DNA from: Salinisphaera aquimarina
GTDB lineage: Bacteria > Pseudomonadota > Gammaproteobacteria > Nevskiales > Salinisphaeraceae
Assembly: GCF_042643355.1 (NCBI RefSeq)
Contig: NZ_JBHRSS010000007.1
Span: forward strand, 142,198-206,197
Length of the DNA: 64,000 nt
Direction: 5' to 3'
The position numbers and the translations under genes were made by a program. Shown here piece after piece: positions 56,009 to 64,000 of this stretch. The first letter of the stretch is position 1. Each line of letters begins with the position of its first letter. Under the pieces are notes generated by a model. That model had not been told where the DNA came from, made no database searches, and was given only the letters and a program-made list of their open reading frames with translations.

Positions 56009-57730
56009 ATGTTTAAAAGAAATTACGTGAATTTATTGGCGCTCTCGGTATGCGGCATATCGAGCGCTGTACTGATTGGCTGCAGTAGCGGCGGCTCGTC
56101 GTCATCGGATGATGACGTAGCCGGACAGACACCTCTGGCTTGCGCCCAACTGGTCGGATTGGAAATTCCCGCCGACGCGATCGACCTGCCCACGTCCGGC
56201 GGTACCGTCGCGGATGCACAAGCGGTAGCAGCCAGCGGCAGTGGCGCGACGCTCGTCCCTGAACACTGTCTGGTTTCGGGCCGCATTGCGCCGGTCGACA
56301 CTTCGGCGCCCGATATCCTGTTCCGGGTGGCACTGCCGACCGAATGGAACACGAAAGTGCTCATGTTCGGCGGCGGCGGCTTCAACGGCACCATCCCGGC
56401 TATCACCGGCCACGTGGCCCAGGGCGCGCTGGACCAACCCACCCCACTCGGCCGGGGCTACGCCACGTTCGCCAGCGACTCCGGTCACCAGGCCAACGAG
56501 TACGGCTCTCAGGACGGCCGCTGGGGTCTCAACGACGAAGCCGTTCGCAATTTTGCCGGCGAGGCTCTCAAGAAGACACGGGATGCCGCCACCTTCATTA
56601 TCCAGAAGCGCTACGCCAGCGAACCGACCCAGCGTTATTTCGCCGGCGGCTCCACCGGTGGTCGTGAGGCATTGACCAATATCCAGCGCTGGCCCGACGA
56701 CTGGGACGGCGCCATCGCCTGGTACCCCGCCTGGAACAACGTCGCCGCGCTTCTGGCCGGTCAGCACATCAGTCTTGCCCTGTCGCAGCCGGGCGCCTAC
56801 CCCGACTCCGCCAAGCGTCTGCTGCTCCTGAACGCCGCGCTGGAAACCTGTGATGCCCTCGATGGCCTCGAGGACGACCTGATTAGCGACCAGCGCCAGT
56901 GCAACACCGTCTTCGATCCCGCGACAGCCACCGTGAACGGCAACCCGCTGCGCTGCCCCAGCGGCGGTGATGATGGCGACAGCTGTCTCTCCGATGCCCA
57001 GATCGACGCACTGAAAACGATAGACGCAGGCGTGAACTTCAACTTCCCGCTGGCAAGCGGCGAAACCGGCTACCCGGGCAGCAATGTCTGGGGCGCGGAC
57101 CTGGGCATCACGTCCATCGACACGCCCGTGCAACCTACGGTGACCTTCCTCGCTCTCGGCACGAGTCAGCCCGTCCAGCCCATGCCCCGAACCGCGCCCT
57201 ACCTCAGCGTGCTGGTCGATCAATGGGTCAAGTACTCAGTGGCCCGCGATGCCGATTTCAACTCGTTTACGCTCGACCCCATCAACCCAACGCCGGAATA
57301 CGCGGAACGGATCAGCGAACTCAGCGGTCAGCTTAATTCCGGCACCGATATTTCGGAGTTCGCCGACCGGGGCGGGAAGCTCCTCCTGGCACACGGACTG
57401 TCGGATGTCCTGGTCAGCACCCGGGCAACCGAAATCTACTACGGCCGGCTGCTGGATCAGATGGGTGCCGAAAAAGTGGATTCGTTCGTCCGCTACTACG
57501 AAGTCCCCGGCTTCGGTCACGCGGCCAGCTCCCAATTCAACGCCACCTGGGATTCCCTGACCGCGCTGGAAAACTGGGCCGAGCAGGACATCGCACCTGA
57601 AAATCAGGTGACGACGGACACCGTCGGCGTACCCGGCCGAACCCGCCCCCTGTGCGACTACCCGGCGTGGCCCAGCTACGTGGACGGCGGCGATCCTCTG
57701 TCGGCCGATTCCTTTGAATGCGTGGAGTAG
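56009..57730 (+). CDS. Tannase/feruloyl-esterase-family lipoprotein
   Basis: A 573-residue outer-envelope lipoprotein. The signal peptide ends in the lipobox VLIGC (Cys25), followed by a Ser/Asp-rich linker (GGSSSSDDD). The tannase fold is clear: nucleophile Ser in GGSTGGREAL near 215, RWPDDWDGAIAWYPAWN just after it, an Asp in LLAHGLSDVLVS near 470 and a base His in PGFGHA near 508. It would hydrolyse aromatic esters such as ferulate or gallate esters. The ribosome site GAGGGG lies seven bases before the ATG. Confidence 0.92.
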   Translation: MFKRNYVNLLALSVCGISSAVLIGCSSGGSSSSDDDVAGQTPLACAQLVGLEIPADAIDLPTSGGTVADAQAVAASGSGATLVPEHCLVSGRIAPVDTSAPDILFRVALPTEWNTKVLMFGGGGFNGTIPAITGHVAQGALDQPTPLGRGYATFASDSGHQANEYGSQDGRWGLNDEAVRNFAGEALKKTRDAATFIIQKRYASEPTQRYFAGGSTGGREALTNIQRWPDDWDGAIAWYPAWNNVAALLAGQHISLALSQPGAYPDSAKRLLLLNAALETCDALDGLEDDLISDQRQCNTVFDPATATVNGNPLRCPSGGDDGDSCLSDAQIDALKTIDAGVNFNFPLASGETGYPGSNVWGADLGITSIDTPVQPTVTFLALGTSQPVQPMPRTAPYLSVLVDQWVKYSVARDADFNSFTLDPINPTPEYAERISELSGQLNSGTDISEFADRGGKLLLAHGLSDVLVSTRATEIYYGRLLDQMGAEKVDSFVRYYEVPGFGHAASSQFNATWDSLTALENWAEQDIAPENQVTTDTVGVPGRTRPLCDYPAWPSYVDGGDPLSADSFECVE

Positions 57731-58165
57731 GCACGACGCCTTGCCAAGGCGTCTAAACCCCGGCCCCGGCCTTGTTTCTTGAATCGTGGATGGGCATTCG
57801 ACGAGGAATGAAGCCGGGGGCCGATATGCCTTGCGGCTGGGGCAATGGCCTGTCGCTGCTGGCACACAGTAGTGACAGTGCCGCCCTCTTTGGTCCACAG
57901 CGCGGGCGCCGGTCTTGCGTTCCGCCTCCAACCGGACCGGTTACTGTCAGAAAACGAAACGCGAGACCTGGCCCTGACGCCTGTGCGTGTCTAACGGCCC
58001 GGACAAGTCCCGTGGCTTGATTAACCTGTACATGGGAGCCGGGCCAGCAGAAGCTAACCCTGGCTTTCACTCGGGAACGGTCGTCCAACACAACGTGGAA
58101 GTTGCAAAACCCGAGCCAATCACGGTTTGATGCGGCTTGGAACTACACCCCAACCGAGATAGCCA
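57731..58165. other. Intergenic region with two stem-loops
   Basis: A hairpin at 57735-57753 (GACGCCTT / AAGGCGTC) just after the tannase stop may assist termination. A second long-range inverted pair, GGCCCGG near 57993 and CCGGGCC near 58038, flanks about 35 bases. No gene is supportable. Confidence 0.5.
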
Positions 58166-59428
58166 ATGCTTCGCGTTTCCGCCCTGATCCTCGCCGTCGT
58201 GATGACGGTGACTGCGCTGTGGTGGCTGAGCCGCGATATTGTTCCGCCGTCGACGGTTCGTTTCGCGGCGGGCATCGAGGACGGCGGATACTGGCGGATC
58301 GCGACCAAATATCGCGACATACTGGCAAAAGACGGGATCGACCTGAAGCTGATCGCCACCGCCGGGTCGGTCGAGAATGCGCGGCTGATGGCCGCCGGCG
58401 AGGCGGACGCGGCGCTCTTGCAGGGCGGCATTGCCGCCAGCGACGGCATCGAAACGCTGGGCGCGGTCTTCACCGAGCCGCTCTTGATCTTCGCACGGCC
58501 GACGGCCGGCGTGGACGTGCCACACAACCCGGCGCAATGGTCCGGATTGCGGATTGCCGCGGGCGGCGACGGCTCTGGCACACGCGCCGCGGCGCGGGCA
58601 TTTCTGAACGCAGCGGGTCTGTCCGGTGACGCGAATACCCTGTTGCCGCTCGGCGGAGCCGATGCCGCCCAGGCGTTGACGTCCGGCGACGCGGATGTGG
58701 CGCTGTTCGTCGCGCCCCTCTCGGCACCGTATCTGTCGCCGGTTCTAGCCGACGCAGAGGCGACCCTGCTGCAACTCGATCATATCGTCGCGCTGTCCCG
58801 ACGGATGCCGCAATCGATATTGGTCGACGTGCCCTCCGGCGCCTTCGCCCTCAATCCGCCCCTGCCCCCGCGCGAACGCCAGCTGCTGGGGCTCGTGGCC
58901 CGGATCGTCGCACAGCCGGAGTTGCACCCGGCAATCGTCGACAGGCTTGTCGAAGCCGCACGAAAAGTCCACGAGCCCGGCGACGTCATCACACCCGAGG
59001 GCCAATTTCCATCGATGGAGAACACGTCCCTGCCGCAGGACGCCTATGCCCGGGATCTGATTGCCGACGGGCCGAGCCCGCTGAACGCCTTCCTGCCTTA
59101 TTGGGTGGTCGCCCAGATCAGCCGCTTCGCGATCCTGCTACTGCCCATCGTGTTTCTTCTGCTGCCACTTTTGCGAACGCTGCCCGGGCTCTACAGATGG
59201 AGCATCCGCAACCGCGTTTTTCGCCATTACGCCCGCATCCGCGAAATTGACGAAGCCGCCTCCGAAACCGACGATCCGCAAGAACTGCGCGCGCTGGAAT
59301 ACGAACTCGCCGAGCTGGATCTCGAGATCGCAAGCCTGCATCTTCCGTTGACGTACCGCGGCTACGCCTACGACGCACGGCTGCATATCGATCTGCTGCG
59401 CAAACGGATTGCTAACCGCGCGGCATGA
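58166..59428 (+). CDS. TAXI-family TRAP-type solute receptor with membrane anchors
   Basis: A 420-residue protein. An N-terminal hydrophobic helix (1-22) precedes a periplasmic TAXI domain (about 30-290) with FAAGIEDGGYWRIATKY, AGSVENARLMAAGEADAALLQ and the later GADAAQALTSGDADVALFV. A second membrane helix (about 312-338) and a charged coiled-coil-like C-terminus (about 345-410) follow. TAXI receptors normally serve TRAP permeases, but no TRAP membrane gene is adjacent. The C-terminal helix is an unusual layout seen in a subset of orphans. Confidence 0.85.
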   Translation: MLRVSALILAVVMTVTALWWLSRDIVPPSTVRFAAGIEDGGYWRIATKYRDILAKDGIDLKLIATAGSVENARLMAAGEADAALLQGGIAASDGIETLGAVFTEPLLIFARPTAGVDVPHNPAQWSGLRIAAGGDGSGTRAAARAFLNAAGLSGDANTLLPLGGADAAQALTSGDADVALFVAPLSAPYLSPVLADAEATLLQLDHIVALSRRMPQSILVDVPSGAFALNPPLPPRERQLLGLVARIVAQPELHPAIVDRLVEAARKVHEPGDVITPEGQFPSMENTSLPQDAYARDLIADGPSPLNAFLPYWVVAQISRFAILLLPIVFLLLPLLRTLPGLYRWSIRNRVFRHYARIREIDEAASETDDPQELRALEYELAELDLEIASLHLPLTYRGYAYDARLHIDLLRKRIANRAA

Positions 59429-59556
59429 ATCGAGCGACACTGATGGAGGGCAAATAGTGCCATGCCGTCCGCGAGTCAGGGGCCTGGTTCCGCTTGTACG
59501 CACAAGACGAGCGATCCTCAGCTTTCGTTCTCACCCTGTTGCAGCGCTATGACCCG

Positions 59557-60786
59557 ATGACCCGTAGCCGCACGACGACCCACCATGACCCATCGATAAC
59601 CGATGACGGTGCACGGGCCAGCTGGGCGCTCGCGGTTGCCCAGCTCGTCTCCTGGGGCTCGGTCTATTATTCGTTTTCGCTGCTGGTGGTGCCCATGGAA
59701 CAGACCATGGGCTGGCCGCGCACTACCACCAACGGCGCGTTGTCGTTGGGGCTGCTTATCTCCGGGCTGGCCGCCTATCCGATCGGCACATGGATAGACC
59801 GCGGCCACGGCCGGACCGTCATGCTGGCCGGGTCGGTACTGGCCGCCGCCATGCTGGCGCTCTGGTCGCAGGCACACAGCCTGTGGGTCCTGTTCGTGGT
59901 ATGGGCAGGTCTCGGCGTTGCCCTAGCCGCGGTGCTCTACGACCCGGTCTTCGCCATCGTCACGCGGGCATACCCGACGACCTTTCGCAGGAAAATCACC
60001 CTCATCACCCTCGTCGGCGGCTTCGCGAGCACCGTGTTCATACCGCTCACCCAGGGCCTGACCGAGGTATTCGGCTGGCGCGGCTGCCTGCTGAGCCTGG
60101 CCGCTGTGAATATCGTGGTCTGCGTACCCATACACTTCTGGGCCATCCGACCGCCCGCCGCGAGCTCGGCGCATGACCAGGCATCACAAAAAGCACAGGC
60201 CCGGTCCGCGACTGCGCTCGCGTTGCGCACGCCGACCTTCTGGGCGCTCGCCGTCTGCTTCACCGCCTACTACACGACGCTGGCCACCCTCACCTTCCAT
60301 CTCGTCCCGCTGCTGATCGAGCGGCAAGTTGCCATCGGCTGGGTGCTGACGATCATGGGCGCAATCGGCCCGGCACAAGTGGCCGCACGTGGCCTATGGT
60401 TCGCACTCGGGCGCCGGGCACGCCCGGCCGTGATCGGGCTGGCGGTCACCGGCGCCTTCCCGATTGCCATCGTCATCCTGCTCTACGCCGGCACATCGTC
60501 TTTTTCGCTGCTGATGTTCGCGCTCATATTCGGCGGGGCAAACGGCATGATGACGATCCTGCGCGGCACCATCGTCCAGGACGTCATGTGGACCGAAGGC
60601 TATGGCTCCATCAGCGGTCTGCTCTCGGTTCCATCCAACATCGCCAAAGGCATCGCGCCGATATCGGCAGCCGCACTCTGGGCAGTGCAACAGCACTACG
60701 CGCTGGTCGAATGGACGGTGCTGGCGGTCTCTCTGGTCTCGTTCGCCGCGTTTGTCGTTGCCATGCGCTGCGCCGTTCGTACCTGA
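59557..60786 (+). CDS. MFS transporter (OFA/monocarboxylate-like)
   Basis: A 409-residue, twelve-helix carrier. ALAVAQLVSWGSVYYSFSLL opens helix 1, and WIDRGHGRTVML holds the A-motif. The pattern resembles the oxalate/formate-type MFS branch often found with catabolic genes. The frame opens at 59494 with TTG; the ATG at 59557 fits better. Its last ~110 bases have a decayed second copy at 62210-62317. It is convergent with a TetR gene. Confidence 0.87.
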   Translation: MTRSRTTTHHDPSITDDGARASWALAVAQLVSWGSVYYSFSLLVVPMEQTMGWPRTTTNGALSLGLLISGLAAYPIGTWIDRGHGRTVMLAGSVLAAAMLALWSQAHSLWVLFVVWAGLGVALAAVLYDPVFAIVTRAYPTTFRRKITLITLVGGFASTVFIPLTQGLTEVFGWRGCLLSLAAVNIVVCVPIHFWAIRPPAASSAHDQASQKAQARSATALALRTPTFWALAVCFTAYYTTLATLTFHLVPLLIERQVAIGWVLTIMGAIGPAQVAARGLWFALGRRARPAVIGLAVTGAFPIAIVILLYAGTSSFSLLMFALIFGGANGMMTILRGTIVQDVMWTEGYGSISGLLSVPSNIAKGIAPISAAALWAVQQHYALVEWTVLAVSLVSFAAFVVAMRCAVRT

Positions 60787-60849
60787 CCTGCAGGATCGAC
60801 TCTCGGGACACGCGCGCTCGGATAATCCGATCCAGGAGTCCGAATTCGC

Positions 60850-61407
60850 TCAGTTTGATGCGGCCTCTCGATCCAGCAGTTGTGCAGCCATCCGACGCGC
60901 TTCCTGAATCGGCCAGGAGTGGCCTTCGCGCATCGCGGTGACGACGGCGCCGTCGAGCAACAGCACCCACCGGGTCGCCTGCTTTGTGGCATCCGCGTGG
61001 CCGGTGGCCCGCAACGATTCGGCAATCCGTTCGATCAGCGCCCGTTTGTGCCCGGCTGCGATCCGATGCAAAGGGCTGTTCCGGTCTGCGGCTTCGACCA
61101 TGGCGTTTATGAACGCACATCCGCGGAAATCGTTCTCGGCGTAGCGCGCGGCCATCGCATCGAACAGCGCAAGCGGTTCGTCACCACAGGCATCGAGAAT
61201 GTCATCGAACGTCGCACGCCACGCCGCATCACGCCGCGCCAGTACCGCATTGACCAACGCATCCTTGCTTTCGAAATGACGATAGAACGACGCGCGCCCC
61301 ACGCCGGAGTCGTCCAACAGACGATCAATGCCGATCGCCTGAATACCGTGGCGGTAAAACAGGGCCTCGGCGGAATCGAGCAGACGTTCTCTGGCTTGAG
61401 TCGGCAT
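60850..61407 (-). CDS. TetR/AcrR-family transcriptional regulator
   Basis: A 185-residue repressor. The DNA-binding domain (about 3-48) has RERLLDSAEALFYRHGIQAI and the recognition helix GVGRASFYRHFESKDAL. The C-terminal ligand domain resembles the TetR_C group of YxaF/LmrA type. It is divergent from a LysE-type exporter, with a long nested inverted repeat between, so it should repress the exporter and itself. Confidence 0.92.
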   Translation of the reverse strand: MPTQARERLLDSAEALFYRHGIQAIGIDRLLDDSGVGRASFYRHFESKDALVNAVLARRDAAWRATFDDILDACGDEPLALFDAMAARYAENDFRGCAFINAMVEAADRNSPLHRIAAGHKRALIERIAESLRATGHADATKQATRWVLLLDGAVVTAMREGHSWPIQEARRMAAQLLDREAASN

Positions 61408-61438
61408 GCCGTCACCCTAGCCCAACGCCAGACATATT

Positions 61439-61483
61439 GGAACCGATCAGTACCACAATGTATAAACGGTACTGAATGGTTCC
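61439..61483. promoter_or_regulatory. Nested 45-base TetR operator
   Basis: Two perfect inverted repeats are nested: GGAACC...GGTTCC outside (61439-61444 and 61478-61483) and CAGTACC...GGTACTG inside (61448-61454 and 61468-61474), separated by 3-base spacers and centred on about 61461. The symmetry suggests two repressor dimers or one extended site between the divergent genes. Confidence 0.75.
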
Positions 61484-61510
61484 ATTTGTGCGTGAGCTGG
61501 AGAACTGACC

Positions 61511-62107
61511 ATGGCCACGGCGATTGCTTCGCTGGTACTGACCGCTGCGCTCGTACTCGGTTCGCCGGGGCCGGCGCCCGTCGCGCTTGCTGCGTCGAGC
61601 GCAACGTTCGGGTTGCGTCGCTCGCTACCGTTCTACGGCGGCATCATGACCGGCCTCGCACTGGCAGCGTTGGCATCGGCGGCCGGGCTCGGGGCCTTGT
61701 TCAGCCACTTTCCAAACGTCCGGCGTGTTCTCGAAACCGTTGCCGCGCTTTATATCGTCTATCTCGCCTATCGGATCGCCACGGCTTCGCCTCCAACCGA
61801 TCCGTCGAACGCCGGCGGTGCGCCGAGCTTTCGAGACGGCCTATTGCTCAACGTAATCAACCCGAAGAGTTACGCTGCTTTTCTCGCCATCTTCTCGCAG
61901 TCGATATTGCCGGTTGAATCGACGCTCTGGGCCTATGGCCTCACCGCTGTGACATGCCTTGCCGTGGCCGCATCGACCAACATCTTCTGGATGGCGAGCG
62001 GTCAGCTACTCACGTCATGGCTTCGCCGCCCGCACACGGCACGCTTGATACGCGGCGTGCTCGCCACGGCCATGGTAGCTGCCGTGCTTTGGGCAATGTT
62101 CGGTTAA
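61511..62107 (+). CDS. LysE-family exporter
   Basis: A 198-residue, six-helix exporter. SPGPAPVALAASSATFGLRRSLP near 18-40 and LLNVINPKSYAAFLAIFSQS near 115 are the family landmarks. It is controlled by the divergent TetR gene. It is distinct from the LysE-type gene at 4.5 kb, with no obvious close paralogy. The substrate is unknown. Confidence 0.9.
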   Translation: MATAIASLVLTAALVLGSPGPAPVALAASSATFGLRRSLPFYGGIMTGLALAALASAAGLGALFSHFPNVRRVLETVAALYIVYLAYRIATASPPTDPSNAGGAPSFRDGLLLNVINPKSYAAFLAIFSQSILPVESTLWAYGLTAVTCLAVAASTNIFWMASGQLLTSWLRRPHTARLIRGVLATAMVAAVLWAMFG

Positions 62108-62209
62108 TACGGGCGATGAATTGATCGGCGACAATCCATGTTTTCCAACACGGACGCTCGCGGCCAGATCTTGCGTTGCGTACAACGCAAGACATCTCCC
62201 AACTTTTTG

Positions 62210-62317
62210 CTGGGCGGTGCGACAGCACTACGTGCTGGTCGAATGGACAGTCCGGCGATCTCGCTGATCTCGTTCGCCGCGTTCGTCGTCGCCATGCGCC
62301 GGGCCGTTCACACCTGA
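62210..62317 (+). pseudogene. Decayed 3' fragment of an MFS gene
   Basis: This ~108-base stretch aligns with the last ~110 bases of the intact MFS gene at 60678-60786, including the stop codon. My hand alignment shows about 14 mismatches and a one-base deletion that breaks the frame. No upstream part of the gene remains. It is a remnant of a duplicated or related carrier gene on the other side of the TetR/LysE pair. Confidence 0.75.
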
Positions 62318-62502
62318 TGAGGCGAAATCAGTTCTTGAGGCATGCGCCATCGGATGCAAAAGCTCGATCCAGAATGGCGCAGATGTGGCAATGCAAGACG
62401 TGCCCCCAAAATCTTCCGCTGCAGCTTGCCACTTAAAAATCGTGGCGGGCTGTCCAATCCATGGGGTCCACCTCAAGATAAGGCCTCAGTGCGCAAGTAC
62501 GA

Positions 62503-62883
62503 TCACTTCGCATATTGTGCCTCGCCGTTGCCGAAAGACCAGTTTTCCTTTTTGACCTCAACCAAATTAATGAAGACATCTTCTGATCGAATGCCAACGC
62601 CGTTAGTAAGCCGATCGGCGATACACTTATACAGTGCCTTCTTTTGATCGAGAGAGCGGCCCTCGTTCCAAGTGATCTGGATGATGATCAGATCATCGGT
62701 TCTTTCGATGCCCAGATACTTCGGCGAATAGTAAAAATTGTCGGCGTTGTGTTCATTCACAATCTGAAAGCGATCGTCTTCGGGTACGCCCGCTTCAGTC
62801 AGGGCATCATAAATGAGGCGGGTGACCTCCTCGCGATAGGACACTGATTTGCCTCGGCGAAGATCAATGCGAACGAGTGGCAT
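62503..62883 (-). CDS. Tautomerase-family protein
   Basis: A 126-residue protein of the 4-oxalocrotonate tautomerase superfamily, long form. Pro2, N-terminal after Met removal, is the expected catalytic base (MPLVRIDLRRG). RFQIVNEHNADNFYYSPKYL and LIIIQITWNEGRSLDQKK are conserved blocks. The gene is clearly lower in GC than the rest of the window and is divergent from a MarR gene, suggesting recent gain together. AGGA precedes the ATG. Confidence 0.9.
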   Translation of the reverse strand: MPLVRIDLRRGKSVSYREEVTRLIYDALTEAGVPEDDRFQIVNEHNADNFYYSPKYLGIERTDDLIIIQITWNEGRSLDQKKALYKCIADRLTNGVGIRSEDVFINLVEVKKENWSFGNGEAQYAK

Positions 62884-62913
62884 AGAGCAGTCCTAATAGT
62901 TCAAGTGGAATAT

Positions 62914-62945
62914 AAGCATATGCTTGCTTTATAATCTGCATATGC
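62914..62945. promoter_or_regulatory. Twin GCATATGC palindromes between tautomerase and MarR genes
   Basis: AAGCATATGCTT (62914-62925) and GCATATGC (62938-62945) have centres 22 bases apart, two helical turns. A TATAAT box sits between them at about 62930, so binding would block transcription toward the MarR gene. Confidence 0.7.
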
Positions 62946-62980
62946 TGATGATGTATGTCAAGAAACATTTGGATTCGGTT

Positions 62981-63475
62981 ATGACGATCTACGCTTCCAG
63001 CCAAACGTCAGGCGGTGGTCGATGCCATTGCACTCAGCTGCGCAAAGCCTCTCGCCGCATATCCCAGCTCTACGACGAAACCTTGGCCCCGAGCGGTCTC
63101 AAGACGACTCAGCGCGCGATCCTTGCGGAAATTGCTCGCTCGCAGCCAATGACAATGGGCGCGCTAGCGCAGGCCATGGTCATGGACGCGGGCGGCCTGG
63201 CACATACGCTCAAGCCATTGCATCGGGACGGACTGGTCGAGATCGGTGTTGATCCAGATGATCGTCGAAGTCGGCGAATCACGATCACGGTCAGCGGGCG
63301 CGCCAAACTCACGGCCTCGGATGCATTATGGGACGCTGCCCAGCATGGATTTGAGGAAGTGTTTGGTGCCCAGCCATCAGCCGCGTTGCGTGCAGCACTG
63401 GAAGTGCTGGCGGCCTCCGATTTCGTCGATCGCTTTGAACAGTCGTTGGCCCAGAATGGTGTGGGTCGGTCATGA
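62981..63475 (+). CDS. MarR-family transcriptional regulator
   Basis: A 164-residue repressor. CHCTQLRKASRRISQLYDETL near 19-39 is the C-x-C subgroup opening, the helix-turn-helix is TMGALAQAMVMDAGGLAHTL, and the wing is DPDDRRSRRITIT. Starts at TTG 62924 or ATG 62942 are possible; ATG 62981 is preferred because the operators and -10 box overlap the earlier codons. It probably controls the divergent tautomerase gene. An IS element begins about 15 bases after its stop. Confidence 0.88.
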   Translation: MTIYASSQTSGGGRCHCTQLRKASRRISQLYDETLAPSGLKTTQRAILAEIARSQPMTMGALAQAMVMDAGGLAHTLKPLHRDGLVEIGVDPDDRRSRRITITVSGRAKLTASDALWDAAQHGFEEVFGAQPSAALRAALEVLAASDFVDRFEQSLAQNGVGRS

Positions 63476-63560
63476 GCGAACTGAATATCAGGTAATCCCC
63501 CCAGAAAAGAGCGCGGGTCAGAAGTGGAATTTTCTCGTACCCTGAACCGAGGAGGTTCCC

Positions 63561-63869
63561 GCGAAGAAATCCCGTTACACCGACAGCCAGATCCTGGCGA
63601 TCCTGAAACAAGCCGAAGCTGGCACCCCGGTACCGGAGCTCTGTCGTGAACACGGCATGAGTTCGGCCACGTTCTATAAATGGCGCAGCAAATACGGCGG
63701 CATGGACGCGTCGCTCATGGCCCGCATGAAAGAGCTCGAGGACGAAAATCGGCGTCTTAAGAAGATGTATGCCGAAGAACGCCTCAAGGCCGAGATCGTC
63801 CAGGAGGCGCTCACAAAAAATGGTAAGGCAATCTCGCCGCCGCGAGATGGCCCAGCGCAGCGTGGCTGA
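63561..63869 (+). pseudogene. IS3-family transposase OrfA, without usable start
   Basis: Encodes the DNA-binding OrfA: KKSRYTDSQILAILKQAEAG, helix-turn-helix ELCREHGMSSATFYKWRSKYGG, and a leucine-zipper-like KELEDENRRLKKMYAEERLK. No ATG, GTG or TTG lies between the upstream in-frame stop (63543) and the conserved KKSRY; the expected start position reads GCG. The A-run before orfB has six A where intact relatives need one more to reach their usual K-K-W-stop ending. The frame therefore runs on to 63869. Confidence 0.7.
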
Positions 63870-64000
63870 GCACGGGATCAGCATCCGCATGGCCCGTGCT
63901 GCGTTTTCGATCAGTGCGACGTGCTACCGGTACCAGCCCCGATTATCCGATGAAAATGCCGAGATCGCGTATTGGTTAATACGTCTGGCCGATACCCACT
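63820..64000 (+). CDS. IS3-family transposase OrfB (partial at window edge)
   Basis: The first 60 codons of the DDE transposase catalytic subunit are visible, beginning MVRQSRRREMAQRSVAEHGI with the typical SISATCYRYQPRLSDENAEI. The DDE residues lie beyond the window. It overlaps orfA by 50 bases in the +1 phase instead of the -1 phase expected for IS3-family frameshifting. Confidence 0.8.
   Translation, partial: MVRQSRRREMAQRSVAEHGISIRMARAAFSISATCYRYQPRLSDENAEIAYWLIRLADTH

Larger units (their letters stand above)
63490..64000 (+). mobile_element. IS3-family insertion sequence (IS407-like), left part
   Basis: The element starts at about 63490 with a C-run resembling an IS407-group left end (GGTAATCCCCCCAGAAA), carries orfA and the start of orfB, and continues past the window. 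The right end and target duplication are not visible. Features in orfA suggest this copy cannot transpose on its own. Confidence 0.8.

Noticed and set aside
57988..58050. GTCTAAC followed by an imperfect inverted repeat, considered as an integron attC site
   Set aside because: No GTTRRRY partner core and no cassette or integrase gene nearby.

Overview
The window is about 64 kb of GC-rich (roughly 65%) bacterial chromosome. It is densely coding with short intergenic gaps, many GTG/TTG starts and ATGA-type overlaps. The gene families (MurI, HtpX, RsgA, a DUF3379 anti-sigma factor, DUF5062, DUF1244, DUF2784, a sodium-type BCCT carrier, a KdgT-type permease) point to a gammaproteobacterium. The BCCT carrier and the organohalogen/ester catabolic content fit a marine or halophilic organism such as Salinisphaera, but the genus is inference only. 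I found no rRNA, tRNA, CRISPR array or prophage.

Layout. 1-5.2 kb: end of an MFS transporter, an EAL phosphodiesterase overlapping murI, a bidirectional terminator, a small exported protein and a LysE-type exporter. 5.7-13.2 kb: MFS carrier, cytochrome b561, VOC protein, a YadG/YadH-type ABC exporter, an exported metallo-hydrolase, a VIT-family metal carrier and HtpX. 13.4-16.5 kb: lipoprotein, an ECF sigma factor with its DUF3379 anti-sigma factor, membrane and EF-hand proteins. 16.6-25.9 kb: aldo/keto reductase, L-2-haloacid dehalogenase, a DehI-family protein, a second EF-hand protein, RsgA, a paired acyl-CoA dehydrogenase and a haloalkane dehalogenase. 26-33 kb: a MarR regulator divergent from DUF899, a frameshifted DUF1428 gene, two VOC proteins, an HSL-type esterase next to a Baeyer-Villiger monooxygenase, a thioesterase and DUF2784.

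33.3-46.5 kb: quinone/enone reductase, a two-domain VanZ protein, M19 dipeptidase, DUF5062, a 23-residue membrane microprotein, DMT transporter, diguanylate cyclase, fatty acid desaturase, an isolated PEP-CTERM protein, DUF1244, an HxlR/carboxymuconolactone-decarboxylase pair with twin operators, and an HDAC-like deacetylase. 46.6-54.9 kb: DUF2252, YciI and a complete acid-sugar module (DUF1537 kinase, DeoR regulator, KdgT-like permease, PdxA2), then a BCCT carrier. 55-64 kb: sulfotransferase, tannase-family lipoprotein, TAXI periplasmic protein, MFS carrier, a TetR/LysE pair around a nested inverted repeat, a decayed 3' fragment of a second MFS gene, a lower-GC tautomerase/MarR pair and the left part of an apparently inactivated IS3-family element.

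Themes. Catabolism of unusual carbon sources dominates: organohalides, ketones and esters, acyl-CoAs, and four-carbon acid sugars. Several divergent regulator/target pairs carry clear palindromic or direct-repeat operators that can be read by eye. The most concrete new observations are the operator architectures, the DUF1428 frameshift, the MFS gene remnant, the unusual DehI homologue, the decayed IS copy and the unlisted microprotein gene.
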